Counted from the stretch's first letter, positions 36,592 through 49,134 are shown. The stretch is 64,000 bases of DNA from Spiroplasma endosymbiont of Amphimallon solstitiale (GCF_964030965.1 NZ_OZ034999.1:1798001-1862000); one strand, 5' to 3'. Notes: a model not told the origin generated them from the sequence alone. Numbers and translations: made by a program.

Positions 36592-37095
36592 TTATTTTTC
36601 ATTAGGCAATTCTTCAACTACTAAAATTAAAATAATCGCTGCTATTACTTCACATATTCATACAATTAATGATATTAATGAAAAAAATAGTAATACTGGT
36701 ATTGATCAAAAAACTAGACTACCGCTTAACATTAATGTTGATAATATTAATGTTGAAATAGCAGTAATTCTAAATGAAGATTTCTTTTTAAGTTTCTTTG
36801 CTGGTATCATAAAACAAATAATACTGACTAAAATTGCAATTCCAACATATGATAATGATAAAGCTAATTGCAGTTTACTAAATTCAAACCCCATTTTTTG
36901 CCCAACAAATGCATTAACTATTAATAGTATTAAAAAAGCAATACTACCAATAATTTGCACAATTGGTGATCAAAAAAGTAAAGCTCTTGAAACTTTTATT
37001 TTATTAAGAACATCAAACTTTTTAGTTTTTTTATTTGGAACATAATTGTTTTCTTGAATGTCAGAATCAGGATTTTGTAAATTACTTTTTAACAT
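36592..37095 (-). CDS. Four-helix membrane protein 3
   Basis: 167 aa: a short polar N-terminus (MLKSNLQNPDSDIQENN), then four spans, including GIAILVSIICFMIPAKK. No recognised family. ATG at 37095 follows AAGGAAAAAATT. It is first in the three-gene run, whose members may be distant paralogues. Confidence 0.8.
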
Positions 37096-37180
37096 AATAA
37101 TTTTTTCCTTTCTTGCTAGTATATTTTCAAATTAATTATAACAAAACTATAACCTTTTTATAATTAATATTATCTTAAAA

Positions 37181-38278
37181 CTAAACATTAAAAAGGAAAT
37201 GACAAATATCACCATCTTCAACTATATAATTTTTACCTTCAACTCTCATTTTTCCCTTTTCCTGAACATTTTTTTCACTACCCAATAATTCTATATCTTG
37301 ATAATTATAAACTTTAAGTCTAATAAAACCTTTCATGAAATCTGTATGAATGATACCAGCACACTCTGGTGCTTTCATCCCCTTAATAAAAGTTCAAGCA
37401 TGAACTTCTTTGGGTCCAACAGTAAAATAAGTACCTAAATTTAATAGTTTATAAGTTGCTAATACAATTTGATCAATTCCTGATTCAAAAATATTTAACT
37501 CTTTAAACATTTCTTTTTTTTCTTCTGCTTCTAATTCAGAAAGTTCACATTCTGTCTTAGCACAAACAACAATTACAGTAATATTTTTTTTGCTCGTATA
37601 TTGTTGTAATTGTTCAACATATTTATTGGTTTTAGTTATTAAATCTTTTTCATTAATATTAGCAATAACAATTATTGGTTTAGCAGTTAAAAAATTATAA
37701 GATTTAATCATTAGTAATTCTTCTGAACTTAACTTTTGATTACGAATAGCAATACCATTGTTTAATTCATTATTAATTTTCTCTAATAAAGCTACCTCAG
37801 CAATACCTTGTTTATCTCTAGTTATTTGCGATTTTTTACGAACTTTTTCTTTTCGTTTACTTATTACTTCTTGATCAGCTAACATTAATTCCAATTCAAT
37901 AATTTCAAAATCATTAATTGGATCAATTTTATTTTCAACATGACTAACATTAATATCATCAAAACAACGAATAACTTCGCATATTGCATCAACTGTTCTA
38001 ATATTAGCAAGAAATTGATTACCTAATCCTTCACCTTTACTAGCACCTTTGACAAGTCCGGCAATATCATGTAATTCTAAAATGGTTGGTACAACTTTTT
38101 GTGGATTAAAGATTTTTATTAAATTTAAAATTCTTGAATCATTGACTGGAACGCTACCAATATTTGGTTTTATAGTAGCAAAAGGATAGTTTTCAATTAA
38201 TACTTGTGAATTGGTAATGGCTTTAAATAATGTTGATTTACCTACATTAGGTAAACCAACGATACCAGCAGTTAACAT
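37181..38278 (-). CDS. ychF: Ribosome-binding OBG-family ATPase YchF
   Basis: 365 aa. G1 is GLPNVGKSTLFKAIT, G3 is LHDIAGLVKGASKGEGLGNQFL, and the G4 position reads ANINEKD (NxxE), which is why YchF prefers ATP over GTP. A coiled-coil insertion lies at residues 130-190. The C-terminal TGS domain includes GTYFTVGPKEVHAW and IIHTDFMKGFI. TGA is the Trp in EVHAW. ATG at 38278 has AGGTG about nine bases upstream. The family is nearly universal and associates with ribosomes under stress. Confidence 0.96.
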
Positions 38279-38360
38279 ATAATATACACCTGTTTCTTTT
38301 ACTTATATGATTACATCGTATCATATAAATTATAAAGAAAAATATAAAATTAATTATCAA

Positions 38361-40423
38361 TTAAGAAAAATTTAATTTTGAAGTTGATTTGGATGGTAAT
38401 GGTACAGTATTTACTAAATTATTAGATTCATTAATAGTATTACCAGCAAGTTCTTCATCATCGCTTTCATCATCAAAAGGATTTGTACTAACTGGTTTAG
38501 GAGTAATCTGACCAGAACAAATGCCACTATCACTAGATGCTGTTCTCTAGTAAGACAATGATTAAATTCTTGACGAGATGATTCAGTACTGCTTTCTAAA
38601 TCACTATACTGTGGAAAACTATAACTATTAAGTTCTCTTAATATTTTATCCATATCAATAATAGAATAATCATTTTTTTCAAATTCAGAAGAAAGTGAAC
38701 TTATCGCACTATCAGTACTATTTGAACGTGATAATTTAGGTTTTTTTTCAATTATTCATTCATCTCAAGGCTCAGATGTTGGTAATGGTTCTGTGGTATA
38801 CTTTGTCTTTGATAAGGTACGCTTATTTCATCTATTGATGTTTTATTATCATTTAAATTTGCAATTAAAGTTCCAAAATGTTTTGTATTATTTTCTTTAA
38901 CTGTCTTAATAGCTATTTTTGTTTTTTTTCATGTTCAAGATATTTTATTTATTATTTTTTGTCATCAACTAAGTTTTTTAAATTTTGTCTTTGATAATTC
39001 TACTAAAGATTTTTTACAATCTTCAATGTCAATATCTTTAATATTATTAATTTTATTTAAAGACACTGTTTTATAATCATCAAAATTATTATAACCACTA
39101 TATATTTTTAACTTATTTTTAATAATTTGATAGTTTTTATCTCAATACAAATATTTTTTCATATCTGAAGGTGTATCTTCGGTAACTCGATCATAATATC
39201 TAATAAAAGTTATATAATCATTATAAAACCATGAATTTTCTACTTTTTGGGCACTTAATTTAAAAATTTTATCTTTAATATTAACTAATTGTTTATTAAG
39301 TTGTTCAATATCTAATTTTAATTTTTCTATTACTCGTTGATTTTGAAATTGAACATTTAAATTTGTATGATTACTTAATGTTTCCCATTCTTGTTTTTTA
39401 GTTTGTAAAAGATTAAGAATACTATTGTGTAAGTCATGTAAATCATTAGCTACGATTCTGATCTTACTATTAACTACTAATACTGAATTTCTTATCTTGC
39501 TAACCTCTTCTTTTATGGCTGCTAATCTTTTTTTTGCAATTGAACTATCTCTATTAATTTTAAAATTAATTGCAGATGTTTGTTTCTTATAATTACCTAA
39601 AAACTTTGAATGATAACTAATATCAAATATAACACTTTTTTTATTTACATTTTCTTTTAAATTTTTAATTTTTTCTTTACTATTTTCAGTAAAATCAAAC
39701 GTTAAAATATTATTACTAATAACATATCTTAAATCTTCATTATTTCTTAAACGTTCTAAATGTGTCAATTGACCTTCTTCTATTAACTGCTTATCATTCA
39801 TTATTTCTTTATCAATAATCTCTAATAATTTTTCTTTAATTTTTTGCAAATTAATTTCTCATTCTCAATCATTAAAAGAATTTTGGTTATTAAGTTTTAC
39901 AAAACCTAAAATTGGATCATTAATTTTTTTAAGTTTTTCCAGTAATAATAATACATATTCTGGTATTGTTTTATCTTTTCAAGTTATATAATCATTTATT
40001 AATGTTTGTGAATCAATGATTTATTCTTGACTTGGGAAGTTTAGATTTTCTTTAGAAAAAGTAAAATTAAATGATTTACAATTATTAATTGTAATATCTC
40101 TTATTTTATAGTCTCATGTTTTTTTGAATTTAAATATTGAATAATAACAGTAAAATTATCCTTTAATTTTGTAGAAAAGTAATGACACATGATAAAGTGT
40201 TATTTTTAGAGAATTTTTACACTAAATAATGTTACTTTTAACAAATTTTTAATTAAAAATAATATTTTAAGTCTAAATTGATGAATAATTTTTGGTCATC
40301 CATACTTTTCTACATAATTAAAAAAGCATTCTCTGTCTTAAAAATTAATGTTTTATTATTATTAAAAAAAATTTTTAATTGTTGACCTTTTGTTATGTTG
40401 TTAAAATTAAATGTGTTTGGCAT
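38361..40423 (-). pseudogene. Decayed large coiled-coil protein gene
   Basis: Starts MPNTFNFNNITKGQQLKIFF at 40423 after GGGAGGAAAAT and ends SKLNFS at 38361. It has a MITE at 40161-40323, a frameshift near 40120, an in-frame TAA near 40020, a frameshift near 38815 and another near 38545. The central 235 residues (39142-39849) are strongly helical and charged (VIEKLKLDIEQLNKQLVNIK). The C-terminus is Ser/Asp/Glu-rich. Family not recognised. Its tail composition resembles the decayed gene at 8615-9364. Confidence 0.7.
40161..40323 (-). repeat. MITE copy 4, without matching target duplication
   Basis: 163 bp, intact ends, but the flanks are AAATTATC on the left and AAGCATTC on the right. Its internal sequence has GACACATG and GTCTAAATT variants. 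Probably a recombinant or old copy. Confidence 0.88.
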
Positions 40424-40853
40424 TATTTTCCTCCCTATTTTTTGTTTTTTATTAAATTTAATATTAATATAATAATTTCATTATTGTTATTTCAAATATT
40501 TAAAACAAAAAATACCACCTTGATCTGAAAATCAAGGTGGTATGTTATAACCTTTTAAAATTAAATAATATTAAAAGAAATTAACTTTTAATATTTAGGA
40601 TTATACATATTTTTAAAAAAAATACACTTAAAAATTATTTCAATATCTTTAATATTTAATTTAAGGAGATTGTCAAAAATCCGGAATAAATTAATTCATA
40701 TAGTCTTATTATATTTTAGACAAGAAATAATTAGGATTTTTATGTAATTGTAAATTTATCTTACTACTATTTTAAAAATATTACAACTAAGATACTTATA
40801 ATAAATTTTATTAAATTCTAAAATTAACAAATAAATTTAAGGAGAACTTAAAA
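40424..40853. other. Intergenic region between divergent genes
   Basis: 430 bases of AT-rich DNA between the decayed gene (minus) and the small membrane protein gene (plus). It contains the hairpin at 40514-40541. No gene or clear promoter pair was found beyond that. Confidence 0.6.
40514..40541 (-). terminator. Terminator-like hairpin upstream of the decayed gene
   Basis: An 11-bp perfect stem ACCACCTTGAT/ATCAAGGTGGT with a six-base loop, followed on the minus strand by ATTTTTTGTTTT. It lies about 90 bases upstream of the decayed gene's start, where no upstream minus gene is seen. A leader attenuator or a leftover terminator are both possible. Confidence 0.55.
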
Positions 40854-41261
40854 ATGAAACTTAAAAAATTACAGTTATTAACTGTATTACTATTTATTTT
40901 AACTATTATAATTATGATTATAGGATTAATTTTAATACATTGTAGTAATTTTCATGATTATTTTAATAATAAATGAAAATATTGTAATGGATTTAAAATG
41001 TTAAATCATTATGGATTAAGTTACTTTATTGATCATTCTTCAAATTACTTATGTTCAATTTGTAATAACTATAAAAATTATTATGAATTAATAAAATTAC
41101 AAATTGGTATTATTTTTTGTATAATTCTAACTCCAATTTTAATATCTATAACTATGTCATTAACTTGTTTAATTATTCGGTTAAAAACAAATTTAAAAAA
41201 TAATAATTTTTGAGATGCCATTCAAAATTGTAAAATAATCAATAATTACTATATTCATTAA
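40854..41261 (+). CDS. Small two-span membrane protein with Cys-rich loop
   Basis: 135 aa, start ATG after AAGGAGAACTTAAAA. Two hydrophobic segments, residues of about 7-29 and 80-105, enclose a loop with several Cys residues (HCSNFHDYF, WKYCNGFK, YLCSICNNY). No family recognised. The stop lies three bases from the converging ISLre2 stop. Confidence 0.75.
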
Positions 41262-41435
41262 AATTATGTTTCTAAATTTATTTTATTACACTTAAAAATA
41301 ACCATTTTTATATAAATAAAAATACTATATGTTCTATTAACAATCATTTCTTTTAAAACATGTCAAATATTTGTTTCGGTAAAACAGCCAATATTTCACT
41401 TTGTACTTTGATTAACAATACCTTTTTTATTATTT

Positions 41436-42496
41436 CCTGAATTGTAAATATAAATGGGACAGTTTTTTAAAATAATTGTATTAAATCTATTGGTCTTTTA
41501 TAAGATAGTGATTTTCTGGGTGTAGAATTAATTTGAAATGCTATAGTATTTAAATCTTTTTGTTTATATGAAGATAGATCTGTAGATTTTGGTAAATATC
41601 TTCTTAAAATACCATTATTATTTTCATTTAAACCTCTTTGACAAGGTTTACCAGGATCTGCAAAATAAATCTTAACATTACAATTTTTTTCGATTAATTT
41701 TCATTTACTAAATTCTTTACCACGATCAAAAGTAATAGTTTTAACTGTTCCTTTTTGTAACTTTGAAATAAATTTTATTATACTTTTTGTAATATTTTCT
41801 GATTTATTATTTTTAGTTGCTAAAGGAATTGTGGTTTTTGATCATATATCAGCTAAAGTAATAATAGAACTTTTATGATCTTTACCAATGATAGTATCAC
41901 CTTCTAAATGACCAAATTCTTCTATATTTTTAATATTAGGAATGATTAAATTTCTTTCATGAATAGACTTACAATTATTAATTCTGCCCCTAGTTTCTTT
42001 TTGTTTGTGAGGTTTATTTTTTCCTTTTCTCAATAAGTTATTTTCATCAAAACCCATTCGATTTGTTTTAAACATGTTATATAAAGTTTTTGTTGAAATA
42101 CTTTTTATTTTATTTTCCTTTAAAAAATTAGCAATTATATCAAGAGCATAATTTTTAGTAATTAACAAATGATTAATAGTATTAATTTCTATTAAAGTTA
42201 AAATTATTAATTTTCTACCTGCATTTTGTTTATTTTTTTGAATTTTATTCAATATTTCTAATGGTAATAAGTTTTGATTTAATAATCTACAAACTCTATG
42301 TACAGTTGATTTACTATAATCAATGGCTTTTGCTATTTTACGAATCGAAAATCCATAACTTTTATATTCTTTTATTGCTATTATTGATTCAATAGTCAGA
42401 TACTTATACATTGTGCTAATTCCTTTCTTTTCTTAATTATAGAATTAACACAATTTAATTTTTATATAAGTGTCCTTTTTAATTTTACAATTCAGG
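41436..42496 (-). mobile_element. IS30-family element, copy 4, complete
   Basis: 1061 bp flanked by TTT, in the ISLre2 transposase gene. Confidence 0.95.
41467..42411 (-). CDS. IS30-family transposase, 314 aa
   Basis: Intact, the same protein as copy 1, with GDT, DRG and LNENNNG catalytic motifs. It shares a T-for-C difference near 41900 (CACCTTCTAAATG) with copy 6, which suggests that copies 4 and 6 are close relatives. Confidence 0.95.
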
Positions 42497-42681
42497 TTTT
42501 TAAAATACTGTTTTTTTAATTTTTTATGATTATCTAATTCTTTATATAAATAATCAATTAATTGTTCATATTGACCATTATTAATTAAATTTTTACAATG
42601 ATTATATTCTTTTACATACTTTCCTTTATTTCCGGCCATTATTCCAAGATATAATGTTCTAATTAAATGGAATTTATCTAA

Positions 42682-43545
42682 GAACCTGTTTAGAATCTTT
42701 TTAATAAAACTGAAATAAATGAAAGAACAACCATTTGTAAACTAGTATTTAGTTTTCTTTCACAATTTTTTCATAATCTTCTGTATTTTTCTAATCAAGC
42801 AAAGCTTCGTTCTACAATTCATCTTTTTGGTAATACTACAAAAGTATGTAATTCATTACGTTTTATCACTTCAACATTTGCATTTATGATTGTTTTGATT
42901 TCAGAAGCAAATTTTTCACCAGTATAACCAGCATCTACTATTATTTTTTGAACTGCAGAAAGATTTTCTTTTTCATTTTCAATCATTATTATAGCGCTAT
43001 TACGATCTGTTTTTTCTGCTGTGGTTATGTAAATTGCATGTGGTAAACCTTGAGAATCAACAACAATATGACGTTTTATGCCTGAAATCTTTTTACCAGC
43101 ATCATAACCTTTATTTTCAGTAGTATCTGTATTTTTAACACTTTGCGAATCAATTATACAAAAACTAGTTTGTTCTTTGCGATTATTATTGATACGAACT
43201 TTTTTAACTAATTTTTTTTAAAATTAATTGCAATACACTAGGTTCTTTACCATTATTTTTACTTCAAATTTGAAAATAATAATATACAGTTTGTCATTTT
43301 GGAAAATTTTTTGGTAGCATTCTTCATTGACAACCACTTTTTAATACATATAAAATTGCACAAAATACTTCATATAAATCTAAACTTCTTGGTTTTGTTT
43401 TCTTTTTGCTATTTTCTAAAATTGATTTTATGTTCTCAAATTGTTCTTTGGTGACATGACTTGGATAATTTTTATGCATATATACCTCTTATTTTAAAAT
43501 ATATAATCATTTTACATTATTTTCGAAAAGATTCTAAACAGGTTC
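42682..43545 (-). mobile_element. IS5-family (IS427-like) element, copy 4, complete
   Basis: 864 bp flanked by TAA, inserted in the ISLre2 transposase. Confidence 0.95.
42690..43479 (-). CDS. IS5-family transposase with A8 frameshift
   Basis: Same two-frame gene as copy 1: start at 43479, slippage at the A8 run near 43212-43219, catalytic DSQSVKN, DAGYTGEKF and ERSFAWLEKY. Apparently intact. Confidence 0.85.
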
Positions 43546-43665
43546 TAAAATAAACTCAGTACCAAGATAATCTTTTAATTATGTCCTGAATTGTAAATAT
43601 AAATGGGACAGTTTTTTAAAATAATTGTATTAAATCTATTGGTCTTTTATAAGATAGTGATTTTC

Positions 43666-43828
43666 TTTTAATTATGTAGAAAAGTATGGATGACCAAAAA
43701 TTATTCATCAATTTACACTTAAAATATTATTTTTAATTAAAAATTTGTTAAAAGTAACATTATTTAGTGTAAAAATTCTCTAAAAATAACACTTTATCAT
43801 GTATCATTACTTTTCTACAAAATTAAAG
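43666..43828 (+). repeat. MITE copy 6, inside IS30 copy 5
   Basis: 163 bp with duplication TGATTTTC on both sides, near the 3' end of the IS30 transposase gene. Confidence 0.95.
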
Positions 43829-44731
43829 TGATTTTCTGGGTGTAGAATTAATTTGAAATGCTATAGTATCTAAATCTTTTTGTTTATATGAAGATAGATC
43901 TGTAGATTTTGGTAAATATCTTCTTAAAATACCATTATTATTTTCATTTAAACCTCTTTGACAAGGTTTACCAGGATCTGCAAAATAAATCTTAACATTA
44001 CAATTTTTTTCGATTAATTTTCATTTACTAAATTCTTTACCACGATCAAAAGTAATAGTTTTAACTGTTCCTTTTTGTAACTTTGAAATAAATTTTATTA
44101 TACTTTTTGTAATATTTTCTGATTTATTATTTTTAGTTGCTAAAGGAATTGTGGTTTTTGATCATATATCAGCTAAAGTAATAATAGAACTTTTATGATC
44201 TTTACCAATGATAGTATCACCCTCTAAATGACCAAATTCTTCTATATTTTTAATATTAGGAATGATTAAATTTCTTTCATGAATAGACTTACAATTATTA
44301 ATTCTGCCCCTAGTTTCTTTTTGTTTGTGAGGTTTATTTTTTCCTTTTCTCAATAAGTTATTTTCATCAAAACCCATTCGATTTGTTTTAAACATGTTAT
44401 ATAAAGTTTTTGTTGAAATACTTTTTATTTTATTTTCCTTTAAAAAATTAGCAATTATATCAAGAGCATAATTTTTAGTAATTAACAAATGATTAATAGT
44501 ATTAATTTCTATTAAAGTTAAAATTATTAATTTTCTACCTGCATTTTGTTTATTTTTTTGAATTTTATTCAATATTTCTAATGGTAATAAGTTTTGATTT
44601 AATAATCTACAAACTCTATGTACAGTTGATTTACTATAATCAATGGCTTTTGCTATTTTACGAATCGAAAATCCATAACTTTTATATTCTTTTATTGCTA
44701 TTATTAATTCAATAGTCAGATACTTATACAT
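43823..44731 (-). CDS. IS30-family transposase with MITE-altered C-terminus, 302 aa
   Basis: The MITE insertion replaces the last dozen or so residues: the frame ends TPRKSL then TAA. All three catalytic motifs lie upstream and are intact. Whether the missing terminal residues matter is unknown. Confidence 0.8.
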
Positions 44732-45722
44732 TGTGCTAATTCCTTTCTTTTCTTAATTATAGAATTAACATAATTTAATTTTTATATAAGTGTCCTTTTT
44801 AATTTTACAATTCAGGTGTAGAAAAGTATGGATGACCAAAAATTATTCATCAATTTAGACTTAAAATATTATTTTTAATTAAAAATTTGTTAAAAGTAAC
44901 ATTATTTAGTGTAAAAATTCTCTAAAAATAACACTTTATCATGTATCATTACTTTTCTACAAAATTAAAGAGATAATCTGCTATATCTTTAATTCACCCT
45001 GCACTATCACCACAAATAATGATTTTTGCTTGTTCAACATTTTCATAAAATTTTTGACAATGTTCTTTAATAAATTCAGCAGTTTTTTTAACTCCAATTA
45101 CTGTTCTTGTTGGTCTTATAATTGCTTTTACTCTTTTATTTTGTACTTTGTGATTAATATTGTCTGTATATGTCGTTATTAATCTCATAGAGTGTTTTAT
45201 ACCTTTACGTTTAAAATCTCAAAACTTTCGATGTCCATCATCAATTGCTACAAAAATAGGTTGATTTTTTTCTAACTTTACTTTTATTGGACTTGCTTCA
45301 ATTACTTCTAAATTTTTAAAAACTCTATGAACAGTACTAACACTAATACCTGCTTTTTTACAAATATCACAAATATCATGATATCTTTTTCCGTCAGCAA
45401 AATATTCAATAATAGTTTGTTCAACATCTTCACCAATTCTCTTATATTTAGGTAATTCTAGTCATTCATCAACTAAACAAACACGAACTCATTTTTGTAA
45501 TTTTTCATCAAAATATTCATAAATTCTTCTTTTATAAGTTACTAATCCATACATTATTTTTCTTGTTCGATATTGATAATCAACAATTTTATATTTCTTT
45601 TTATCTCTTGTTTTAAATATTCTTCAATCTCATTTTTCTCATTTCTTTGTTATATGTTCTAAAACTAATTTATCAATTTTTGCATTTTGTTCTCTAAAAT
45701 TTCATTTATAATTAAAATTCAT

Positions 45723-46198
45723 ATTAAATTCTCCTAATCTGTTTTTTGTACTAATTATTAATTTTAAATTTATTAAATTTAAAGTGTTAAAATATGGTAA
45801 ATTAAATTAATAATCTATTTTTGTTTTATTTTATCCATAATAATCCATATAATAATGTAATTATGATTAAAATAATGACTTGTCAAAAAAAGTACTTTCA
45901 TATTTTCCGTATAATAAACAAGTTACATATAATTAATAGTATAGGTATCGCAAAATAAACAACTTTAATTTAGGCGTTATTTTGCGTTTAAAAGCGTACT
46001 TGTAAAAATAAGTAAATAAATAGAATTATATTAAAAAATATATACACTTATATATAGAATGTATAGTTTAGAAAATGAGATTTAAAAAAATAATAGAATT
46101 TTTACAATTAATAAAAAATTAAATTAAAAAAATAATTTTTCTTTTTAATTATTTTTTATATTTTGTAATAACACTATTGCAAAAAAGGGGGAATATAG
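45723..46198. other. AT-rich intergenic region
   Basis: 476 bases between the divergent ISLre2 gene and a small plus-strand gene. It includes the promoter side of ISLre2 and a long A/T inverted repeat around 46125-46160 (AAAAAATAATT / AATTATTTTTT) just before the small gene. No other gene found. Confidence 0.55.
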
Positions 46199-46486
46199 TT
46201 GAAAAAATGAATAAAAATAAATTTGAGTAAAATAACATTAGTATTAGCATTAACTGGTACCACAACTGGAACAATAGGATTAATCATGGGAGGGATACTT
46301 ACTCATGAAAATAATAGATTTAATCATTATGAAAAGCCAGACCATACAATAGTATTATGTAATGCTCCAATATGAGTTAATATGTATAATGGTTCCTATT
46401 ATTCTTTATATTGCTCAAATAAAAAGTTACATGATGTGGATATTAAATGAGATGGAAAATATTGAAAAGATTATTTTGATAATTAA
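46199..46486 (+). CDS. Small secreted or membrane-anchored protein, TTG start
   Basis: 95 aa, open only with TGA as Trp. It starts TTG at 46199 with AAGGGGG seven bases upstream; no in-frame ATG precedes the hydrophobic segment. The N-terminus is basic (MKKWIKINLSK), followed by a hydrophobic stretch (ITLVLALTGTTTGTIGLIMG) that could be a signal anchor. The remaining 60 residues are polar and aromatic, with Cys in VLCNAPIW and LYCSNKK. No lipobox Cys. Function unknown. Confidence 0.65.
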
Positions 46487-47588
46487 ATTTCTAAATTTAT
46501 ATAAGAAATATTTTCATTATATTTATCAAATAAATTAATATTAGTTAAATTGATGTTTTGTTTATCAGTAATTAAAATTAAATCATAATTTCCAGCACCA
46601 AATATACAACTAATTTCAATCCGATTTAAGTTATTAATCGGATTTTCAATTTGCAATTCAAATTCACTATTAGTATCAATTTGTGCGATTTCTTTATAAA
46701 ATTCTAATTTAGAAAATAATTGAGATTTGTTTGAACCATATAAATTTAAAGCATTAGTAATTTTAGTTTTATCAATAATTGTTTTTGTAAAATATTTCCC
46801 ATATTCACCATTTCCTAATGTTCAATCTGCCGGAATTAATGACGGAATATTATTACTTTCTAATTCATTTGTAATAGATAATCAGTTAAATTGATTATCA
46901 TCTAGTTTAAATAATTCATTTTGGCTAATATCATTATTTTTTAATTTAATATTATTCATATCTGTAAAATCAAAATATTCAGATTTTAATATAACTTTTG
47001 CATCTTTAAATTGTCAAATATCATCATTAGTAGGATGTATTGGATTTGTTTTAATTCAAAATAATAAGGTAATAATATTTTATTATCATCATTTAAACCT
47101 TTATTAATAGACATTGTTGAATAAATATTATTTGATAACATAATAATTAGTTGTTTAAATATTTTCACTTGTTCTAAATTAATATAATTAGGATAATCTA
47201 ATTTTCACTGTCTAAATAAGTTAGTTATTACTTCATCGGGTTTTTGATTTTCAAATTTTCCTCTTAATATGTCCATTTTATTTGGTGATTTAGTTGGATC
47301 TAATGATGCACCTTCAAAATTTCTATTGTAAGTATACGTATAAGTTAGCATATCTAATAATACTTTTTGTAAACTATCAACTGTTGGTGCATCTTGTATT
47401 TCAACTTCAATATCATCAAATTTATTATTAGTTGCAACATATTGATAAAATTGACTTTCACCCGGAAAATTTCAAATTTCTTTATCTTTTAATTCCTTTT
47501 GTTTTTTCAATGGTCACTGACCATTTCAAACACTACCCATTTCATAACCTAATCAAGCATGTGTTACTCTTGCATTATTAAAAATTTC

Positions 47589-47751
47589 TTTTAATTATGT
47601 AGAAAAGTATGGATGACCAAAAATTATTCATCAATTTACACTTAAAATATTATTTTTAATTAAAAATTTGTTAAAAGTAACATTATTTAGTGTAAAAATT
47701 CTCTAAAAATAACACTTTATCATGTATCATTACTTTTCTACAAAATTAAAG
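47589..47751 (+). repeat. MITE copy 7
   Basis: 163 bp with duplication AAAATTTC on both sides; adds FNFVEK-stop to the collar-like frame. Confidence 0.95.
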
Positions 47752-48073
47752 AAAATTTCTTTTCTTGTTTTAGTACCACCACCAATAGCAATTAAATCTA
47801 AAACTGATTTTTCTTGTCCAATAAATTGTTTTGCTAAATTTCATGGTAAAATTTGTTCACTAAATCATTGTTGTAATATTCTAACTTTTGGTTGAGTTTC
47901 AATAGGCATTGATAATAGGGGAAATGCTATCTTATCTTTAACAAATAACTTTGGGTATACTTCCATATTGTCAACTTCACCAAGTACCTTTATATTGCCA
48001 AAAATCATGCTTCTAGGGGCTTTAATTTTTAAACCAATAACTTTTGTATCTTTATCTAATGGTTTTTATAATT

Positions 48074-49134
48074 CCTGAATTGTAAATATAAATGGGACAG
48101 TTTTTTAAAATAATTGTATTAAATCTATTGGTCTTTTATAAGATAGTGATTTTCTGGGTGTAGAATTAATTTGAAATGCTATAGTATTTAAATCTTTTTG
48201 TTTATATGAAGATAGATCTGTAGATTTTGGTAAATATCTTCTTAAAATACCATTATTATTTTCATTTAAACCTCTTTGACAAGGTTTACCAGGATCTGCA
48301 AAATAAATCTTAACATTACAATTTTTTTCGATTAATTTTCATTTACTAAATTCTTTACCACGATCAAAAGTAATAGTTTTAACTGTTCCTTTTTGTAACT
48401 TTGAAATAAATTTTATTATACTTTTTGTAATATTTTCTGATTTATTATTTTTAGTTGCTAAAGGAATTGTGGTTTTTGATCATATATCAGCTAAAGTAAT
48501 AATAGAACTTTTATGATCTTTACCAATGATAGTATCACCTTCTAAATGACCAAATTCTTCTATATTTTTAATATTAGGAATGATTAAATTTCTTTCATGA
48601 ATAGACTTACAATTATTAATTCTGCCCCTAGTTTCTTTTTGTTTGTGAGGTTTATTTTTTCCTTTTCTCAATAAGTTATTTTCATCAAAACCCATTCGAT
48701 TTGTTTTAAACATGTTATATAAAGTTTTTGTTGAAATACTTTTTATTTTATTTTCCTTTAAAAAATTAGCAATTATATCAAGAGCATAATTTTTAGTAAT
48801 TAACAAATGATTAATAGTATTAATTTCTATTAAAGTTAAAATTATTAATTTTCTACCTGCATTTTGTTTATTTTTTTGAATTTTATTCAATATTTCTAAT
48901 GGTAATAAGTTTTGATTTAATAATCTACAAACTCTATGTACAGTTGATTTACTATAATCAATGGCTTTTGCTATTTTACGAATCGAAAATCCATAACTTT
49001 TATATTCTTTTATTGCTATTATTGATTCAATAGTCAGATACTTATACATTGTGCTAATTCCTTTCTTTTCTTAATTATAGAATTAACACAATTTAATTTT
49101 TATATAAGTGTCCTTTTTAATTTTACAATTCAGG
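48074..49134 (-). mobile_element. IS30-family element, copy 6, complete
   Basis: 1061 bp flanked by ATT, in the collar-like phage gene. Confidence 0.95.
48105..49049 (-). CDS. IS30-family transposase, 314 aa
   Basis: Intact, the same protein as copy 1; shares the CACCTTC variant with copy 4. Confidence 0.95.

Larger units (their letters stand above)
43585..44816 (-). mobile_element. IS30-family element, copy 5, carrying a MITE
   Basis: 1232 bp: the usual 1061 plus MITE copy 6 and its duplication. Flanked by TGT inside MITE copy 5. It has a one-residue difference (ELII for ESII near residue 8) and T for C in the terminal leader. Confidence 0.95.
43573..44970 (+). repeat. MITE copy 5, split by IS30 copy 5
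   Basis: Left part 43573-43584, right part 44817-44970. Removing the IS30 and one TGT duplication restores 163 bp. It is flanked by AGATAATC at 43565-43572 and 44971-44978, inside ISLre2. Confidence 0.93.
41264..45722 (-). pseudogene. ISLre2-family (UPF0236-like) transposase, shredded
   Basis: Reading from ATG at 45722 (AGGAG upstream): MNFNYKWNFREQNAKIDKLV, YRTRKIMYGLVTYKRRIYEY, DEWLELPKYKRIGEDV, GISVSTVHRVFK and FVAIDDGHRKFWDFKRKG. It resumes across insertions: DKFHLIRTLYLGIMAGNKGK (after IS5) and, after IS30, INKGIVNQ-type residues ending INLET at 41264. The insertions are MITE copy 5 (43573-44970, itself holding IS30 copy 5), IS5 copy 4 and IS30 copy 4. With each removed together with one target duplication the frame is continuous, so decay is recent and by insertion only. 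ISLre2 identity is from motif recognition. Confidence 0.75.

Noticed and set aside
40514-40541. T-box riboswitch, because of the AAGGTGGT arm
   Set aside because: No specifier loop, no antiterminator alternative and no amino-acid gene downstream.
45860-45930. Promoter with TTGTCA and TATAAT
   Set aside because: The two boxes are about 24 bases apart, too far for a standard promoter.
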